Part shown: piece by piece, positions 52,012 through 62,138 of the stretch
How positions within the stretch are numbered: position 1 is the first letter of the stretch
How the letters are laid out: each line of letters begins with the position of its first letter
The notes under the pieces: generated by a model
The model's input: only the letters and a program-made list of their open reading frames with translations
The model's database searches: none
Told to the model about the DNA's origin: nothing
Program-made: the position numbers and the translations under genes
Assembly (NCBI RefSeq): GCF_000373625.1
Contig: NZ_KB891994.1
Coordinates: 62,001 to 126,000 of the forward strand
Length of the DNA: 64,000 bases
DNA from: Streptomyces sp. LaPpAH-108
Lineage (GTDB): Bacteria > Actinomycetota > Actinomycetes > Streptomycetales > Streptomycetaceae
Direction of reading: 5' to 3'

Positions 52012-53424
52012 ATGAGCGAAACCTCCGGTATACCGCGCGCGGTCGGCAGACGCCGGTACTCGGTCCGCCGGGCCCTCGTCGCGGCCATCGGCACGCTGGG
52101 CCTGGCGGCCGTGGCGGCGGCGACGGGCGTCGCCCCCGCCGACGCCTCCGCGCCCGCACCGTCCTCCGGCTGGAGCCAGGTCTTCCTCGACGACTTCGAC
52201 GGCGCGGCCGGTTCCGGCGTCAACACCTCCAACTGGCAGTACGACACCGGGACTTCGTACCCGGGCGGCGCCGCGGGCTGGGGCACGGGCGAGGTCGAGA
52301 CGATGACCTCGAGCACCAGCAACGTCGCCCTGGACGGCAACGGCAATCTGCTGATCACCCCGCGCCGCGACGGCTCCGGCAACTGGACCTCGGGCCGTAT
52401 CGAGACCAAGCGCACCGACTTCCAGCCCCCGGCGGGCGGCAAGCTGCGCGTGCAGGCACGCATCCAGCTGCCCAATGTCACGGGCGCGGCGGCCAAGGGC
52501 TACTGGCCCGCGTTCTGGATGCTCGGCGCGCCGTTCCGGGGCAACTACTGGAACTGGCCGAGCGTCGGCGAGCTGGACATCATGGAGAACGTCCAGGGCC
52601 TGAACACCAACTGGTCCACCGTGCACTGCGGCACCAACCCGGGCGGCCCGTGCAACGAGACCACCGGCATCGGCGGTTCGACCTCCTGCACCGGCACCTC
52701 CTGCCAGGCGGGCTTCCACACCTACGCGATGGAGTGGGACCGCTCCACCAGCCCCGAGGAGATCCGCTTCTACCTGGACGGCGTCAACTTCCACACCGTC
52801 AAGGCGAATCAGGTCGACGCGACCACCTGGGCCAACGCCACCAACCACGGCTACTTCATCATCCTCAACGTGGCGATGGGCGGCGGCTTCCCGGGCGCTT
52901 TCGGCGGCGGCCCGGACGGCGGCACCGAGCCGGGGCACCCGATGACCGTGGACTACGTCCAGGTGCTCCAGTCCGGCGGTGGCGGCACCACTCCCCCGCC
53001 CACCGGCGGCAGCCGTGACGCCTACGGCACCATCCAGGCCGAGTCCTACGACAGCCAGTCCGGCACCACCACCGAGTCCACCACGGACACCGGCGGCGGC
53101 CAGGACCTCGGCTACGTCTCCAACGGCGACTGGGCTCTCTACAAGGGCGTCGACTTCGGCTCGACCCCGGCCACGCAGTTCAAGGCCCGTGTCGCGAGCG
53201 GCGCCCCCGACGGCGTCAGCGGCCTCATCGAGGTCCGCCTCGACAGCCGCTCCAACGCCCCGATCGGCAGCTTCGCCGTCGGCAACACCGGCGGCTGGCA
53301 GACCTGGCGCACGGTCCCGGCCAACATCTCCTCGGTGACCGGCAAGCACGACGTCTACCTCACCTTCAGCAGCGGCCAGCCGGCCGACTTCGTGAACGTG
53401 AACTGGTTCGGCTTCGCCCACTGA
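52012..53424 (+). CDS. Secreted GH16 endo-beta-1,3-glucanase with CBM6
   Basis: A 470-residue exoenzyme. An Arg-rich signal peptide (RRRYSVRRALVAAIGTLGLAAVAAA, cleaved about 46) may suit Tat or Sec. The GH16 jelly-roll (about 52-318) has the catalytic strand GELDIME: E187, D189, E192. After a TTPPPTGG linker comes a CBM6 domain (about 340-470, YGTIQAESYDSQSGTTTE ... GYVSNGDWALYKGVDFG). It attacks laminarin and fungal wall beta-1,3-glucan. ATG 52012 lies 43 bp after the perfect operator at 51952. Confidence 0.94.
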   Translation: MSETSGIPRAVGRRRYSVRRALVAAIGTLGLAAVAAATGVAPADASAPAPSSGWSQVFLDDFDGAAGSGVNTSNWQYDTGTSYPGGAAGWGTGEVETMTSSTSNVALDGNGNLLITPRRDGSGNWTSGRIETKRTDFQPPAGGKLRVQARIQLPNVTGAAAKGYWPAFWMLGAPFRGNYWNWPSVGELDIMENVQGLNTNWSTVHCGTNPGGPCNETTGIGGSTSCTGTSCQAGFHTYAMEWDRSTSPEEIRFYLDGVNFHTVKANQVDATTWANATNHGYFIILNVAMGGGFPGAFGGGPDGGTEPGHPMTVDYVQVLQSGGGGTTPPPTGGSRDAYGTIQAESYDSQSGTTTESTTDTGGGQDLGYVSNGDWALYKGVDFGSTPATQFKARVASGAPDGVSGLIEVRLDSRSNAPIGSFAVGNTGGWQTWRTVPANISSVTGKHDVYLTFSSGQPADFVNVNWFGFAH

Positions 53425-53458
53425 GCGTCCGGTCGGCGAGTTCTGCCGGCGAGTTCTG

Positions 53459-53881
53459 TCAGCGCGCGGGGACGGCGGCTGTCGCCAGGGGGTCCGCCTC
53501 CTGGCGACAGCCGTTTCCGGGGCGCGCGCCCAGTTCCGTCAGCCGGTCCAGCAACCCGGCCCGTACGCGCACCAGTTCGTCGATCCGCGCCTGGACCACG
53601 GTCAGCCGCCGGGCGAACAGCGCCGTCTTGGCGCCGGGTTCCGCGCAGGTGTGGGTGCCCGCGAATTCGTCGCGCAGGCAGTCCTCGATCAGGAGCAGGT
53701 CGTCGGTGGTGAGGCCGGAGGCCAGGAGCAGCCGGATGTTCTCGACGACGCGGACGGCGTCGGGGCCGTAGGAGCGGTAGCCGTTCGCGGAGCGTTCGGG
53801 GCGGAGCAGCCCGTGTTCCTCGTAGTAGCGCAGCGCCCGCGTGGTGGTGCCGGTCGCCCGGGCCAGCTCCCCGATGCGCAT
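53459..53881 (-). CDS. MerR-family regulator
   Basis: A 140-residue MerR protein: HTH and wing MRIGELARATGTTTRALRYYEEHGLLRPERSANGYRSYG, then an effector helix with one conserved-looking Cys pair (THTCAEPG, NGCRQEA). The domain is short, so it resembles the SoxR/CueR-size class, with unknown inducer. ATG 53881 has GAGGGA upstream. It is 22 bp after the MFS gene and probably controls it through the dyad at 55169. Confidence 0.9.
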   Translation of the reverse strand: MRIGELARATGTTTRALRYYEEHGLLRPERSANGYRSYGPDAVRVVENIRLLLASGLTTDDLLLIEDCLRDEFAGTHTCAEPGAKTALFARRLTVVQARIDELVRVRAGLLDRLTELGARPGNGCRQEADPLATAAVPAR

Positions 53882-53903
53882 GGTGTTCCCTCTTTCCCGG
53901 AGG

Positions 53904-55154
53904 TCAGGCGACGTGCTCGCCCGGCCGGTCCGCCACGGCGCCGCGCCGCTCCCCCGCCGCCTCCCGCAGGGCCCACGCCAGCGCGGCGAGCGCGATCAGG
54001 CTACCCGCGAGCGGCAGCCGGTCCAGCCCGGCCCCGGCGGTGAGCAGCCGTCCGCCGAGCCAGCCGCCCAGCGCCGTACCGAGGTTGAACGCCGAACTCT
54101 GCACGGTGAGCGCGAGGGTGCGGGCCCGTCCGGCGGCGACATCGAGCAGCCGGGTGTTCACGGCCGGGATGACGGCGTAGTAGGCGGCGCCGAAGAGGAA
54201 CAGGGCGGCCACCGCGGGCGCCTTCGCCCCGGCGGTGACGGCCAGGAGCAGCAGGGTCGCGGCGAGCGCGCCCACGGTCCAGCCGATCGCGCCGGTCACC
54301 GAGCGGTCGGTGAGGCGTCCGCCGACCGTGCTGCCCACGGTGCCGCCGATGCCGAACAGCAGCAGGAGCACGGTGGTGGCGGAGGGGCTGAAGCCGACCG
54401 TGTCGGTGAGCAGCGGGGTGACGTAGGTGTACGCGGTGAAGGCGGCTGCCGCGCTCAGCGCGGTGATGGCGGTGACGGCGCGCACGGGGCGGTCGCCGAG
54501 CACGCGCAGTTCCGTCAAAAGCCGTATCGAGGAAGCCGGTTCGGGGGCGGCCGGTTCGGAGGCGGCGGCCGGTTCCTCGCTGTCCCGTTCCGCCGTCCCC
54601 GGCACCAGCCGAGCCACGCACACCGTGACCACGACCGTCAGCGCGGCCACGGCCCAGAAGGTGGCCCGCCAGCCCAGCCACTGCCCGACGGCGGTGCCGA
54701 GCGGCAGCCCGGCGACCATCGCCAGGCTGAAGCCGGTCGAGACCCGCGCGACCGCCCGGCCGCGCCGCTGCGGCGGCACGAGGTCGGCCGCGGTGCGGAA
54801 GAACAGCGGCATCAGCGCGGAGTGCGCGAGGGCGGCGAGGACCCGGCCCCCGGCGAGGAGGCCGAAGCCCGGGGCGAGGGCGGAGACGACGTTGCCGAGG
54901 ACGTAACAGCCCATCAGGGCGACGAGCAGTCCCCGGCGCGGGGCCCGGCCGGTGCCGAGCGCGAGGACCGGGCCGCCGCCGACGACGGTCAGGGCGAAGG
55001 CGCTGACCAGCAGCCCCGCCGTGGACAGCGGGACCGAGACGTCGTCGGCGATGCCGGGCAGCAGCCCCGCGATCATGATCTCGCCGGTGCCGAGGGTGAA
55101 CGAGCAGAGTGTCAGGACCGCGAGGGCCCGGGACGGGTGGGGCGTTCGGTTCAT
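53904..55154 (-). CDS. MFS drug-efflux transporter (DHA1-like)
   Basis: A 416-residue 12-helix exporter: RALAVLTLCSFTLGTGEIMIAGLLPGIADDVSV..., with the DHA1 motif GPVLALGTGRAPRRGLLVA. It resembles the Bcr/CmlA/AraJ-type multidrug and arabinose-efflux family. ATG 55154 lies just after a MerR-type operator with TTGACC, and the merR gene follows 22 bp after the stop; they form an inducible efflux unit. Substrate unknown. Confidence 0.9.
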   Translation of the reverse strand: MNRTPHPSRALAVLTLCSFTLGTGEIMIAGLLPGIADDVSVPLSTAGLLVSAFALTVVGGGPVLALGTGRAPRRGLLVALMGCYVLGNVVSALAPGFGLLAGGRVLAALAHSALMPLFFRTAADLVPPQRRGRAVARVSTGFSLAMVAGLPLGTAVGQWLGWRATFWAVAALTVVVTVCVARLVPGTAERDSEEPAAASEPAAPEPASSIRLLTELRVLGDRPVRAVTAITALSAAAAFTAYTYVTPLLTDTVGFSPSATTVLLLLFGIGGTVGSTVGGRLTDRSVTGAIGWTVGALAATLLLLAVTAGAKAPAVAALFLFGAAYYAVIPAVNTRLLDVAAGRARTLALTVQSSAFNLGTALGGWLGGRLLTAGAGLDRLPLAGSLIALAALAWALREAAGERRGAVADRPGEHVA

Positions 55155-55168
55155 GTCGGCAGCCTCGG

Positions 55169-55192
55169 CCTTCACGCCGGGGTGAAGGTCAA
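55169..55192 (-). promoter_or_regulatory. MerR-type promoter dyad of the MFS-merR operon
   Basis: CCTTCAC-N6-GTGAAGG (55169-55188) directly follows the -35 TTGACC (55187-55192 on the minus strand), the usual MerR arrangement of a dyad inside a long promoter spacer. Confidence 0.7.
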
Positions 55193-55218
55193 GTCCGCCC
55201 CCGAGGTCCCGCCCCGAC

Positions 55219-56124
55219 TCAGCGCAGTTCCGCCCGGAACGCCACCGGTGTCTGCCCCGTGTGCAGCTGGAAGAACTTGGAGAAGTTCGCGGCGTCGGGG
55301 AAGCCGACGGCCGCGCCCACCCGGCCGATCGGCATGTCCGTGTGGGCCAGGAGGCGTTTGGCCTCCAGGACGACCCGGCGGTCGATGAAGCCCTTGGGGG
55401 TCTGGCCGGTGGCGGCGCGCACCGCGCGGACCAGGGTGCGCCGGGAGTAACCGAGCGCGTCGGCATAGGCGTTGACGCTGTGGTTGGTGGGGAACCCCTT
55501 CTCGACCGCGTCACGGAAGAGGGTGAAGGTGGTGTCCGCCTGGCGCCGGGACGCCTCGGCGGAGCTGGCCGCGAGGTGGGCGAGCCGGAGCAGGAACGCC
55601 GTCAGGCTGTGCCGCAGGACGGCGGTGTGCAGGCTGAGCGGGAGGGTGGTGGTGTCCTCGTACTCACGGCGCAGCTGGTCCAGGGACGCCTGGAGGGCGG
55701 CGAGCTGGTCGGGTTCGGGGTGCAGCAGCGGCGGCAGGTCGTAGCGGTAGAGGTTGGTGGCCTCGACGGTGGAGCGGGGCAGGAAGCCGGGCTGCATGGT
55801 GAGGACCGTGCCCCGGTACTCGCTGGTGCGGTCGAAGCGGTGGATCTGGCCGGGGCGGATCCACAGGAGGTCGCCGGGCCCCGCCTCGTACTCGGCGAAG
55901 TCGATCATGTGCCGTACGGGGCCCTCGGTGAAGAGCATGACCACGTGGAAGTCGATGCGGTGGACGCGGTCGAGCGGCGCGTCGGCGTGCCAGGTGTGGT
56001 CGGTGCCCATCGCCCCGACCTGCATCCCGACGCCGCCCACCGCCAGCTCGGTCGGGAAGGGGAAGGTCGCGATGCCCTCGCCGTGCCGACCGCCCGGAGC
56101 GGCTTGAGTGGTTCTGTCCGCCAT
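55219..56124 (-). CDS. AraC-family regulator
   Basis: A 301-residue protein: an N-terminal cupin-like sensor (HRIDFHVVMLFTEGPVRHMIDFAEYEAGPGDLLWIRPGQIHRF) and a C-terminal double HTH (NAYADALGYSRRTLVRAVRAATGQTPKGFIDRRVVLEAKRLLAHTDMPIGRVGAAVGFPDAANFSKFFQLHTGQTPVAFR). ATG 56124. Target unclear: the upstream, divergent neighbour is tkt and the downstream one is the MFS operon. The sensor resembles the AraC_binding group that monitors sugars. Confidence 0.9.
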   Translation of the reverse strand: MADRTTQAAPGGRHGEGIATFPFPTELAVGGVGMQVGAMGTDHTWHADAPLDRVHRIDFHVVMLFTEGPVRHMIDFAEYEAGPGDLLWIRPGQIHRFDRTSEYRGTVLTMQPGFLPRSTVEATNLYRYDLPPLLHPEPDQLAALQASLDQLRREYEDTTTLPLSLHTAVLRHSLTAFLLRLAHLAASSAEASRRQADTTFTLFRDAVEKGFPTNHSVNAYADALGYSRRTLVRAVRAATGQTPKGFIDRRVVLEAKRLLAHTDMPIGRVGAAVGFPDAANFSKFFQLHTGQTPVAFRAELR

Positions 56125-56270
56125 GTTCTTTTCGCGCCGTCCCTCTCACGCGTTCGATGTCCCAGATTCACCACAGGCTGACACACCCCGACCTTTCCGC
56201 GAAAAAGTCAGACTTTTAAGTTTGAACGCGTTTGATCAGTAACCCGGCTTCGAACGAGGACTTCTTGAAG

Positions 56271-58346
56271 ATGAGCACGCAGACACCCGAGAGCTTCGAG
56301 TGGACCGATCTCGACCGCCGCGCCGTCGACACGGCCCGGCTTCTCGCGGCCGACGCCGTGCAGAAGGTCGGCAACGGCCACCCCGGCACCGCGATGAGCC
56401 TCGCGCCTGCCGCGTACACGATCTTTCAGAAGGTGATGAAGCACGACCCGGCGGACCCCGAGTGGACCGGCCGTGACCGCTTCGTGCTGTCCCCGGGCCA
56501 CACCTCGCTGACCCTCTACACCCAGCTCTTCCTCGCGGGCTACGAGCTGGAGCTGGACGACCTCAAGGCGTTCCGCACCCAGGGCTCCAAGACGCCCGGC
56601 CACCCGGAGTACGGGCACACGGCCGGCGTGGAGACGACGACCGGACCGCTCGGCCAGGGCGCCGCCAACGCGGTGGGCATGGCCATGGCCGCCCGCTACG
56701 AGCGCGGCCTGTTCGACCCCGAGGCCCCCGCGGGCACCTCCCCCTTCGACCACACCATCTGGGCGATCGTCTCCGACGGCGACCTGGAGGAGGGCGTCTC
56801 CGCCGAGGCGTCCTCGCTCGCCGGCCACCAGAAGCTCGGCAACCTGGTCTTCCTCTACGACGACAACCACATCTCGATCGAGGGCGACACCGAGACCGCC
56901 TTCTCCGAGGACGTCCTCAAGCGGTACGAGGCCTACGGCTGGCACACCCAGCGCATCGAGCCCACCGCCGAGGGCGACGTGGACGTCCCCGCGCTGTACG
57001 CGGCCCTGGCCGCCGCCAAGGCCGAGACCGGGCGCCCCTCCCTCATCGCGATGCGCACGATCATCGCCTGGCCCGCCCCGAACGCCCAGAACACCGAGGC
57101 CTCCCATGGCTCGGCGCTCGGCGCCGAGGAGATCGCGGCCACCAAGCGCGTCCTCGGCTTCGACCCGGAGCAGTCCTTCGAGGTCTCCGACGAGGTGCTG
57201 CGGCACGCCCGCCGCGCCCTGGACCGGGGCGCCGAGGCGCACGCCGCCTGGGACAAGAAGATCGCCGAGTGGCGCACCGCCCAGCCCGAGCGCGCCGCGC
57301 TGTTCGACCGCGTCTCCAAGGGCGAGCTGCCCGAGGGCTGGCAGGACGCCCTGCCGGTCTTCGAGGAGGGCACCTCGGTCGCCACCCGCGCCGCCTCCGG
57401 CAAGGTCCTGAAGGCCCTCGGCCCGGTCCTGCCCGAGCTGTGGGGCGGCTCCGCCGACCTCGCGGGCTCGAACAACACCACCATCGACGCGAGCAGCTCC
57501 TTCCTCCCGGAGGGCAACCCGCTGCCCGAGGCGAACCCGTACGGCCGTACGGTCCACTTCGGTATCCGTGAGTTCTCCATGGCGGCCGAGATGAACGGCA
57601 TCGCCCTGCACGGCAACACCCGCATCTACGGCGGCACCTTCCTGGTGTTCTCCGACTACATGCGCAACGCCGTGCGCATGTCGGCCCTGATGCAGCTCCC
57701 GGTGACCTACGTCTGGACGCACGACTCCATCGGCCTCGGCGAGGACGGCCCGACCCACCAGCCGGTCGAGCACCTGGCCTCGCTGCGCGCGATCCCGGGC
57801 CTCAACATCGTCCGCCCGGCGGACGCCAACGAGACCGCCATCGCCTGGGCCGAGATCCTGAAGAGGCACGCCACCGACCCGGCCCCGCACGGACTCGCGC
57901 TCACCCGCCAGGGTGTCCCGACGTACGCTCCGAACGAGGACGCGGCCAAGGGCGGCTATGTCCTGCGTGACTCCTCGACCGAGGTCCCGGAGGTGATCAT
58001 CATCGCGACCGGCTCCGAGGTCCACCTCGCCGTGGCCGCCCGGGAGGCCCTGGAGGCCGAGGGCATCGGTACGCGCGTGGTGTCCATGCCGTCCGTGGAG
58101 TGGTTCGAGCAGCAGGACCGCGCCTACCGCGAGAGCGTCCTGCCGCCCGCCGTCAAGGCGCGCGTCGCCGTCGAGGCCGGCATCGGCCTGACCTGGTACC
58201 GCTATGTGGGCGACGCGGGCCGCATCGTCTCCCTGGAGCACTTCGGCGCCTCCGCCGACGCCAAGACCCTGTTCGCCGAGTACGGCTTCACCCCCGAGAA
58301 CGTCGCCGCCGTGGCCCGCGAATCGCTGGCCGCCGCGCGCGCCTGA
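56271..58346 (+). CDS. tkt: Transketolase
   Basis: A 691-residue thiamine-diphosphate enzyme of the pentose-phosphate pathway. It has GNGHPG (34-39), the TPP motif [21 protein letters not shown]...NHISI and a C-terminal transketolase domain ([19 protein letters not shown]). It transfers two-carbon units between sugar phosphates. ATG 56271 has GAGGA 11 nt upstream; TTG 56265 is an alternative start. First gene of a rightward operon with tal, zwf, opcA, pgi and gnd. From memory, S. coelicolor has two such loci; this one resembles SCO6663-6657. Confidence 0.95.
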   Translation: MSTQTPESFEWTDLDRRAVDTARLLAADAVQKVGNGHPGTAMSLAPAAYTIFQKVMKHDPADPEWTGRDRFVLSPGHTSLTLYTQLFLAGYELELDDLKAFRTQGSKTPGHPEYGHTAGVETTTGPLGQGAANAVGMAMAARYERGLFDPEAPAGTSPFDHTIWAIVSDGDLEEGVSAEASSLAGHQKLGNLVFLYDDNHISIEGDTETAFSEDVLKRYEAYGWHTQRIEPTAEGDVDVPALYAALAAAKAETGRPSLIAMRTIIAWPAPNAQNTEASHGSALGAEEIAATKRVLGFDPEQSFEVSDEVLRHARRALDRGAEAHAAWDKKIAEWRTAQPERAALFDRVSKGELPEGWQDALPVFEEGTSVATRAASGKVLKALGPVLPELWGGSADLAGSNNTTIDASSSFLPEGNPLPEANPYGRTVHFGIREFSMAAEMNGIALHGNTRIYGGTFLVFSDYMRNAVRMSALMQLPVTYVWTHDSIGLGEDGPTHQPVEHLASLRAIPGLNIVRPADANETAIAWAEILKRHATDPAPHGLALTRQGVPTYAPNEDAAKGGYVLRDSSTEVPEVIIIATGSEVHLAVAAREALEAEGIGTRVVSMPSVEWFEQQDRAYRESVLPPAVKARVAVEAGIGLTWYRYVGDAGRIVSLEHFGASADAKTLFAEYGFTPENVAAVARESLAAARA

Positions 58347-58365
58347 TCCACGCGACAAAGAAAGA

Positions 58366-59508
58366 ATGAGCACTGTGACCGAAGCAATCAGCACCCCCGG
58401 TTCCCTCAAGCGCCTCGCCGACGAGGGCGTCTCGGTCTGGCTGGACGACCTGTCGCGCAAGCGGATCACCTCGGGCAGCCTCGCCGAGCTGGTGACGGGC
58501 GGCGGCGTCGTCGGCGTCACCACCAACCCCTCCATCTTCCAGGCCGCCATCGGCTCGGGCGAGGGGTACGAGGAGCAGCTGACCGACCTGGCCGTGCGCG
58601 GCCTGACCGTCGACGAGGCCGTCCGCATGATGACGACCGCCGACGTGCGCGACGCCTCCGACATCCTGCGTGGCGTGTACGACGCCACCGAGGGCCGCGA
58701 CGGCCGGGTCTCCATCGAGGTCGACCCCCGTCTGGCCCACAACACCGTCGCCACGGTCGCCGAGGCCAAGCAGCTGAACTGGCTGGTCGACCGCCCCAAC
58801 GTGATGATCAAGATCCCGGCCACCAAGGCGGGCCTGCCGGCCATCACCGAGGTCATCGGCCTGGGCATCAGCGTCAACGTGACCCTGATCTTCTCCCTGG
58901 AGCGCTACCGCGAGGTCATGGCCGCCTACCTGGCCGGTCTGGAGAAGGCCAAGGAGCGCGGCATCGACCTGTCGCAGATCCACTCCGTGGCGTCCTTCTT
59001 CGTCTCCCGCGTGGACTCCGAGATCGACAAGCGCCTGACCGCTCTCGGCACCGACGAGGCCCTGGCCCTGAAGGGCCGCGCCGCCCTCGCCAACGCCCGT
59101 CTGGCCTACGAGGCGTACGAGGAGGTCTTCTCCTCGGACCGCTGGCAGGCGCTTGCCGCCGCGGGTGCCCACAAGCAGCGTCCGCTGTGGGCCTCCACCG
59201 GTGTGAAGGACCCGGCGTACAAGGACACCCTGTACGTGGACGAGCTGGTCGCCCCCGGCACCGTCAACACCATGCCCGAGGGCACGCTCAAGGCCACCGC
59301 CGACCACGGCGACATCACCGGTGACACGGTGACCGGCCGCTACGAGCAGGCCCGCGCCGACCTCGCCGCCGTGGAGAAGCTGGGCATCTCCTACGACGAG
59401 GTCGTCCAGCAGCTCGAGGACGAGGCCGTCGCCAAGTTCGAGGCCGCCTGGCTGGAGCTGCTGGAGGCCGTGACCGAGTCCCTGAAGAGCAAGGGAGTGG
59501 ACGCGTAA
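58366..59508 (+). CDS. tal: Transaldolase
   Basis: A 380-residue class-I aldolase, length as for actinobacterial type-1/2 transaldolases. Schiff-base lysine in [12 protein letters not shown] (K149); other blocks are [26 protein letters not shown] and [14 protein letters not shown]. It exchanges dihydroxyacetone units between sugar phosphates. ATG 58366 is 20 bp after the tkt stop, with only a weak purine SD. Its TAA overlaps the zwf ATG (TAATG). Confidence 0.94.
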   Translation: MSTVTEAISTPGSLKRLADEGVSVWLDDLSRKRITSGSLAELVTGGGVVGVTTNPSIFQAAIGSGEGYEEQLTDLAVRGLTVDEAVRMMTTADVRDASDILRGVYDATEGRDGRVSIEVDPRLAHNTVATVAEAKQLNWLVDRPNVMIKIPATKAGLPAITEVIGLGISVNVTLIFSLERYREVMAAYLAGLEKAKERGIDLSQIHSVASFFVSRVDSEIDKRLTALGTDEALALKGRAALANARLAYEAYEEVFSSDRWQALAAAGAHKQRPLWASTGVKDPAYKDTLYVDELVAPGTVNTMPEGTLKATADHGDITGDTVTGRYEQARADLAAVEKLGISYDEVVQQLEDEAVAKFEAAWLELLEAVTESLKSKGVDA

Positions 59509-61214
59509 TGGCAAGCAAGTCAGCCGGGGCCAAGGCGGCCCCCGCCGAAGCCGGGGCCGCGCAGGCCCCGGCCGAGGCCGAGGTCGAGGCGGCTCCCGCC
59601 GAGGCCGGGACCAAGACGCGCGCCAAGGCCAAGGAGCGGCCCGCCGCGGCCCGCGCGGCCGAGCAGGTGCGCGTCCCGGTGGCTCCGGCCGCCGACTGGG
59701 ACAACCCGCTGCGCGACGCCCGCGACCGCCGCCTGCCCCGCATCGCGGGGCCCTCGGGCCTGGTCATCTTCGGTGTCACCGGTGACCTGTCCCGCAAGAA
59801 GCTGATGCCGGCCGTCTACGACCTGGCCAACCGCGGTCTGCTGCCGCCGGGCTTCTCCCTGGTGGGCTTCGCCCGCCGCGACTGGGAGGACCAGGACTTC
59901 GCCCAGGTCGTCCACGACGCCGTCAAGGAGCACGCGCGCACGCCGTTCCGCGAGGAGGTGTGGCAGCAGCTCGCCGAGGGGATGCGGTTCATCCCCGGCG
60001 ACTTCGACGACGACACCGCCTTCGACCAGCTCAAGCAGGCCGTCGACGAGCTGGACGCCTCCCGGGGCACCGGCGGCAACTTCGCGTACTACCTCTCGGT
60101 GCCGCCGAAGTTCTTCCCCAAGGTCGTCCAGCAGCTCAAGAAGCACGGCCTGGCGGACGCCCCCGAGGGCTCCTGGCGCCGCGCGGTCATCGAGAAGCCC
60201 TTCGGCCACGACCTGGCCAGCGCGCACGAGCTGAACGCGATCGTGCACGAGGTCTTCGAGCCGGACCAGGTGTTCCGGATCGACCACTACCTCGGCAAGG
60301 AGACCGTCCAGAACATCCTGGCGCTCCGCTTCGCCAACCAGATGTACGAGCCCATCTGGAACCGGTCGTACGTCGACCACGTACAGATCACCATGGCCGA
60401 GGACATCGGCATCGGCGGTCGCGCGGGCTACTACGACGGCATCGGCGCCGCCCGTGACGTCATCCAGAACCACCTGCTCCAGCTCATGGCGCTCACCGCC
60501 ATGGAGGAGCCGATCGCGTTCGACGCGGACTCGCTGCTCACCGAGAAGCTGAAGGTCCTCAAGTCGGTCCGCCTCCCCGACGACCTGGGCGAGCACACCG
60601 TGCGCGGCCAGTACGCCTCGGGCTGGCAGGGCGGCGAGAAGGTCGTCGGCTACCTCGAAGAGGACGGGATCAACCCCGAGTCGACCACCGACACCTACGC
60701 GGCCGTGAAGCTGGAGATCGACAACCGCCGCTGGGCGGGCGTGCCGTTCTACCTGCGCACCGGCAAGCGGCTCGGCCGTCGCGTCACCGAGATCGCGATC
60801 GTCTTCAAGCGCGCCCCGCACTCCCCCTTCGACTCCACCGCCACGGAGGAGCTGGGCGAGAACGCGATCGTCATCCGCGTCCAGCCCGACGAGGGCATGA
60901 CCGTGCGCTTCGGCTCCAAGGTGCCCGGCACCTCCATGGAGATCCGGGACGTCTCGATGGACTTCGCCTACGGCGAGTCCTTCACCGAGTCCAGCCCCGA
61001 GGCGTACGAACGGCTCATCCTGGACGTGCTGCTCGGCGACGCCAACCTGTTCCCGCGCACCCAGGAAGTGGAAGAGTCCTGGAAGATCCTCGACCCGATC
61101 GAGGAGTACTGGGACACCCACGGCAAGCCGGCGCAGTACGACTCCGGCAGCTGGGGACCGCGGGAAGCCGACGAGATGCTCGCACGAGACGGACGGAGCT
61201 GGCGCAGGCCATGA
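59508..61214 (+). CDS. zwf: Glucose-6-phosphate dehydrogenase with Ala/Lys/Glu-rich N-terminal extension
   Basis: A 568-residue protein; the usual enzyme begins near NPLRDARDRRLPRIAGPSGLVIFGVTGDLSRKKL, here residues 66-100, so about 64 residues are extra: low-complexity sequence rich in Ala, Pro, Glu and Lys with no folded features. NADP binding is GVTGDLS (89-95); the substrate/catalytic block RIDHYLGK is 257-264. It makes NADPH from glucose 6-phosphate. ATG 59508 overlaps the tal stop, so the extension is likely translated; a GTG at 59682 near residue 59 is a possible internal start. Its stop overlaps opcA as ATGA. Confidence 0.94.
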   Translation: MASKSAGAKAAPAEAGAAQAPAEAEVEAAPAEAGTKTRAKAKERPAAARAAEQVRVPVAPAADWDNPLRDARDRRLPRIAGPSGLVIFGVTGDLSRKKLMPAVYDLANRGLLPPGFSLVGFARRDWEDQDFAQVVHDAVKEHARTPFREEVWQQLAEGMRFIPGDFDDDTAFDQLKQAVDELDASRGTGGNFAYYLSVPPKFFPKVVQQLKKHGLADAPEGSWRRAVIEKPFGHDLASAHELNAIVHEVFEPDQVFRIDHYLGKETVQNILALRFANQMYEPIWNRSYVDHVQITMAEDIGIGGRAGYYDGIGAARDVIQNHLLQLMALTAMEEPIAFDADSLLTEKLKVLKSVRLPDDLGEHTVRGQYASGWQGGEKVVGYLEEDGINPESTTDTYAAVKLEIDNRRWAGVPFYLRTGKRLGRRVTEIAIVFKRAPHSPFDSTATEELGENAIVIRVQPDEGMTVRFGSKVPGTSMEIRDVSMDFAYGESFTESSPEAYERLILDVLLGDANLFPRTQEVEESWKILDPIEEYWDTHGKPAQYDSGSWGPREADEMLARDGRSWRRP

Positions 61215-62137
61215 AGATCGACCTGACCGACACCACGGCAAGCAAGATCAACAAGGCGCTGGTGGAGGGCCGCCGAGCGATCGGCACCCCGGCCGTCGGC
61301 ATGGTCCTGACGATGGTCATCGTCACGGACGAGGAGAACGCCTACGACGCGATCAAGGCCGCCGAGGAAGCCTCGCACGAGCACCCCTCGCGCACCCTGG
61401 TCGTCATCAAGCGCCACCCGCGCACCCTGCGCGACCGGACCCACTCCCGGCTCGACGCCGAGGTCCGGGTCGGCTCCGAGGCCGGCGCCGGTGAGACCGT
61501 CGTGCTGCGCACCTACGGCGAGGTCTCCGACCACGCCGGGTCCGTCGTGCTGCCGCTGCTGCTCCCCGACGCCCCCGTGGTCGTCTGGTGGCCGGTGGAG
61601 GCCCCCGAGGCGCCCTCCAAGGACTCCCTGGGCGCGCTCGCCCAGCGCCGGATCACCGACCTGTACGCGGTCGAGCGGCCCCTGGAGGTCCTGGAGACCC
61701 GGGCCCGCACCTACGCCCCCGGCGACACCGACCTCGCCTGGACCCGGCTGACCCCGTGGCGCTCGATGCTCGCCGCCGCGCTGGACCAGGCGCGGGTCAA
61801 GGTGACCTCGGCCGCCGTCGAGGCGGAGGCGGACAACCCCAGCGCCGAGCTGCTCGCGCGCTGGCTGGAGGCCCGCCTGAACGTGAAGGTGGACCGCGTC
61901 GTCAGCGACGGCCCGGTCGTCACCGCCGTACGGCTCGGCACCGCCGAGGGCGAGATCGTGATCGACCGGCCCGAGGGCCCGCTGGCCACGCTGACCCTGC
62001 CGGGCCAGCCGCCGCGCACCCTGGCGCTGAAGGTCCGCCCGACCTCGGAGCTGATCGCCGAGGAGCTGCGCCGCCTCGACGCAGACGAGATGTACGCCAT
62101 CGCCCTCAAGGGCGAGGCCACCAAGGAGAACTCCTGA
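61211..62137 (+). CDS. opcA: OpcA, G6PDH assembly/allosteric protein
   Basis: A 308-residue Opc[43 protein letters not shown] at the N-terminus, [11 protein letters not shown], and the [27 protein letters not shown] block. OpcA is required for assembly or redox-dependent activation of G6PDH in cyanobacteria and actinobacteria. ATG 61211 overlaps the zwf stop (ATGA), linking the two partners' synthesis. It ends 1 bp before pgi. Confidence 0.95.
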   Translation: MKIDLTDTTASKINKALVEGRRAIGTPAVGMVLTMVIVTDEENAYDAIKAAEEASHEHPSRTLVVIKRHPRTLRDRTHSRLDAEVRVGSEAGAGETVVLRTYGEVSDHAGSVVLPLLLPDAPVVVWWPVEAPEAPSKDSLGALAQRRITDLYAVERPLEVLETRARTYAPGDTDLAWTRLTPWRSMLAAALDQARVKVTSAAVEAEADNPSAELLARWLEARLNVKVDRVVSDGPVVTAVRLGTAEGEIVIDRPEGPLATLTLPGQPPRTLALKVRPTSELIAEELRRLDADEMYAIALKGEATKENS

Positions 62138-62138
62138 C

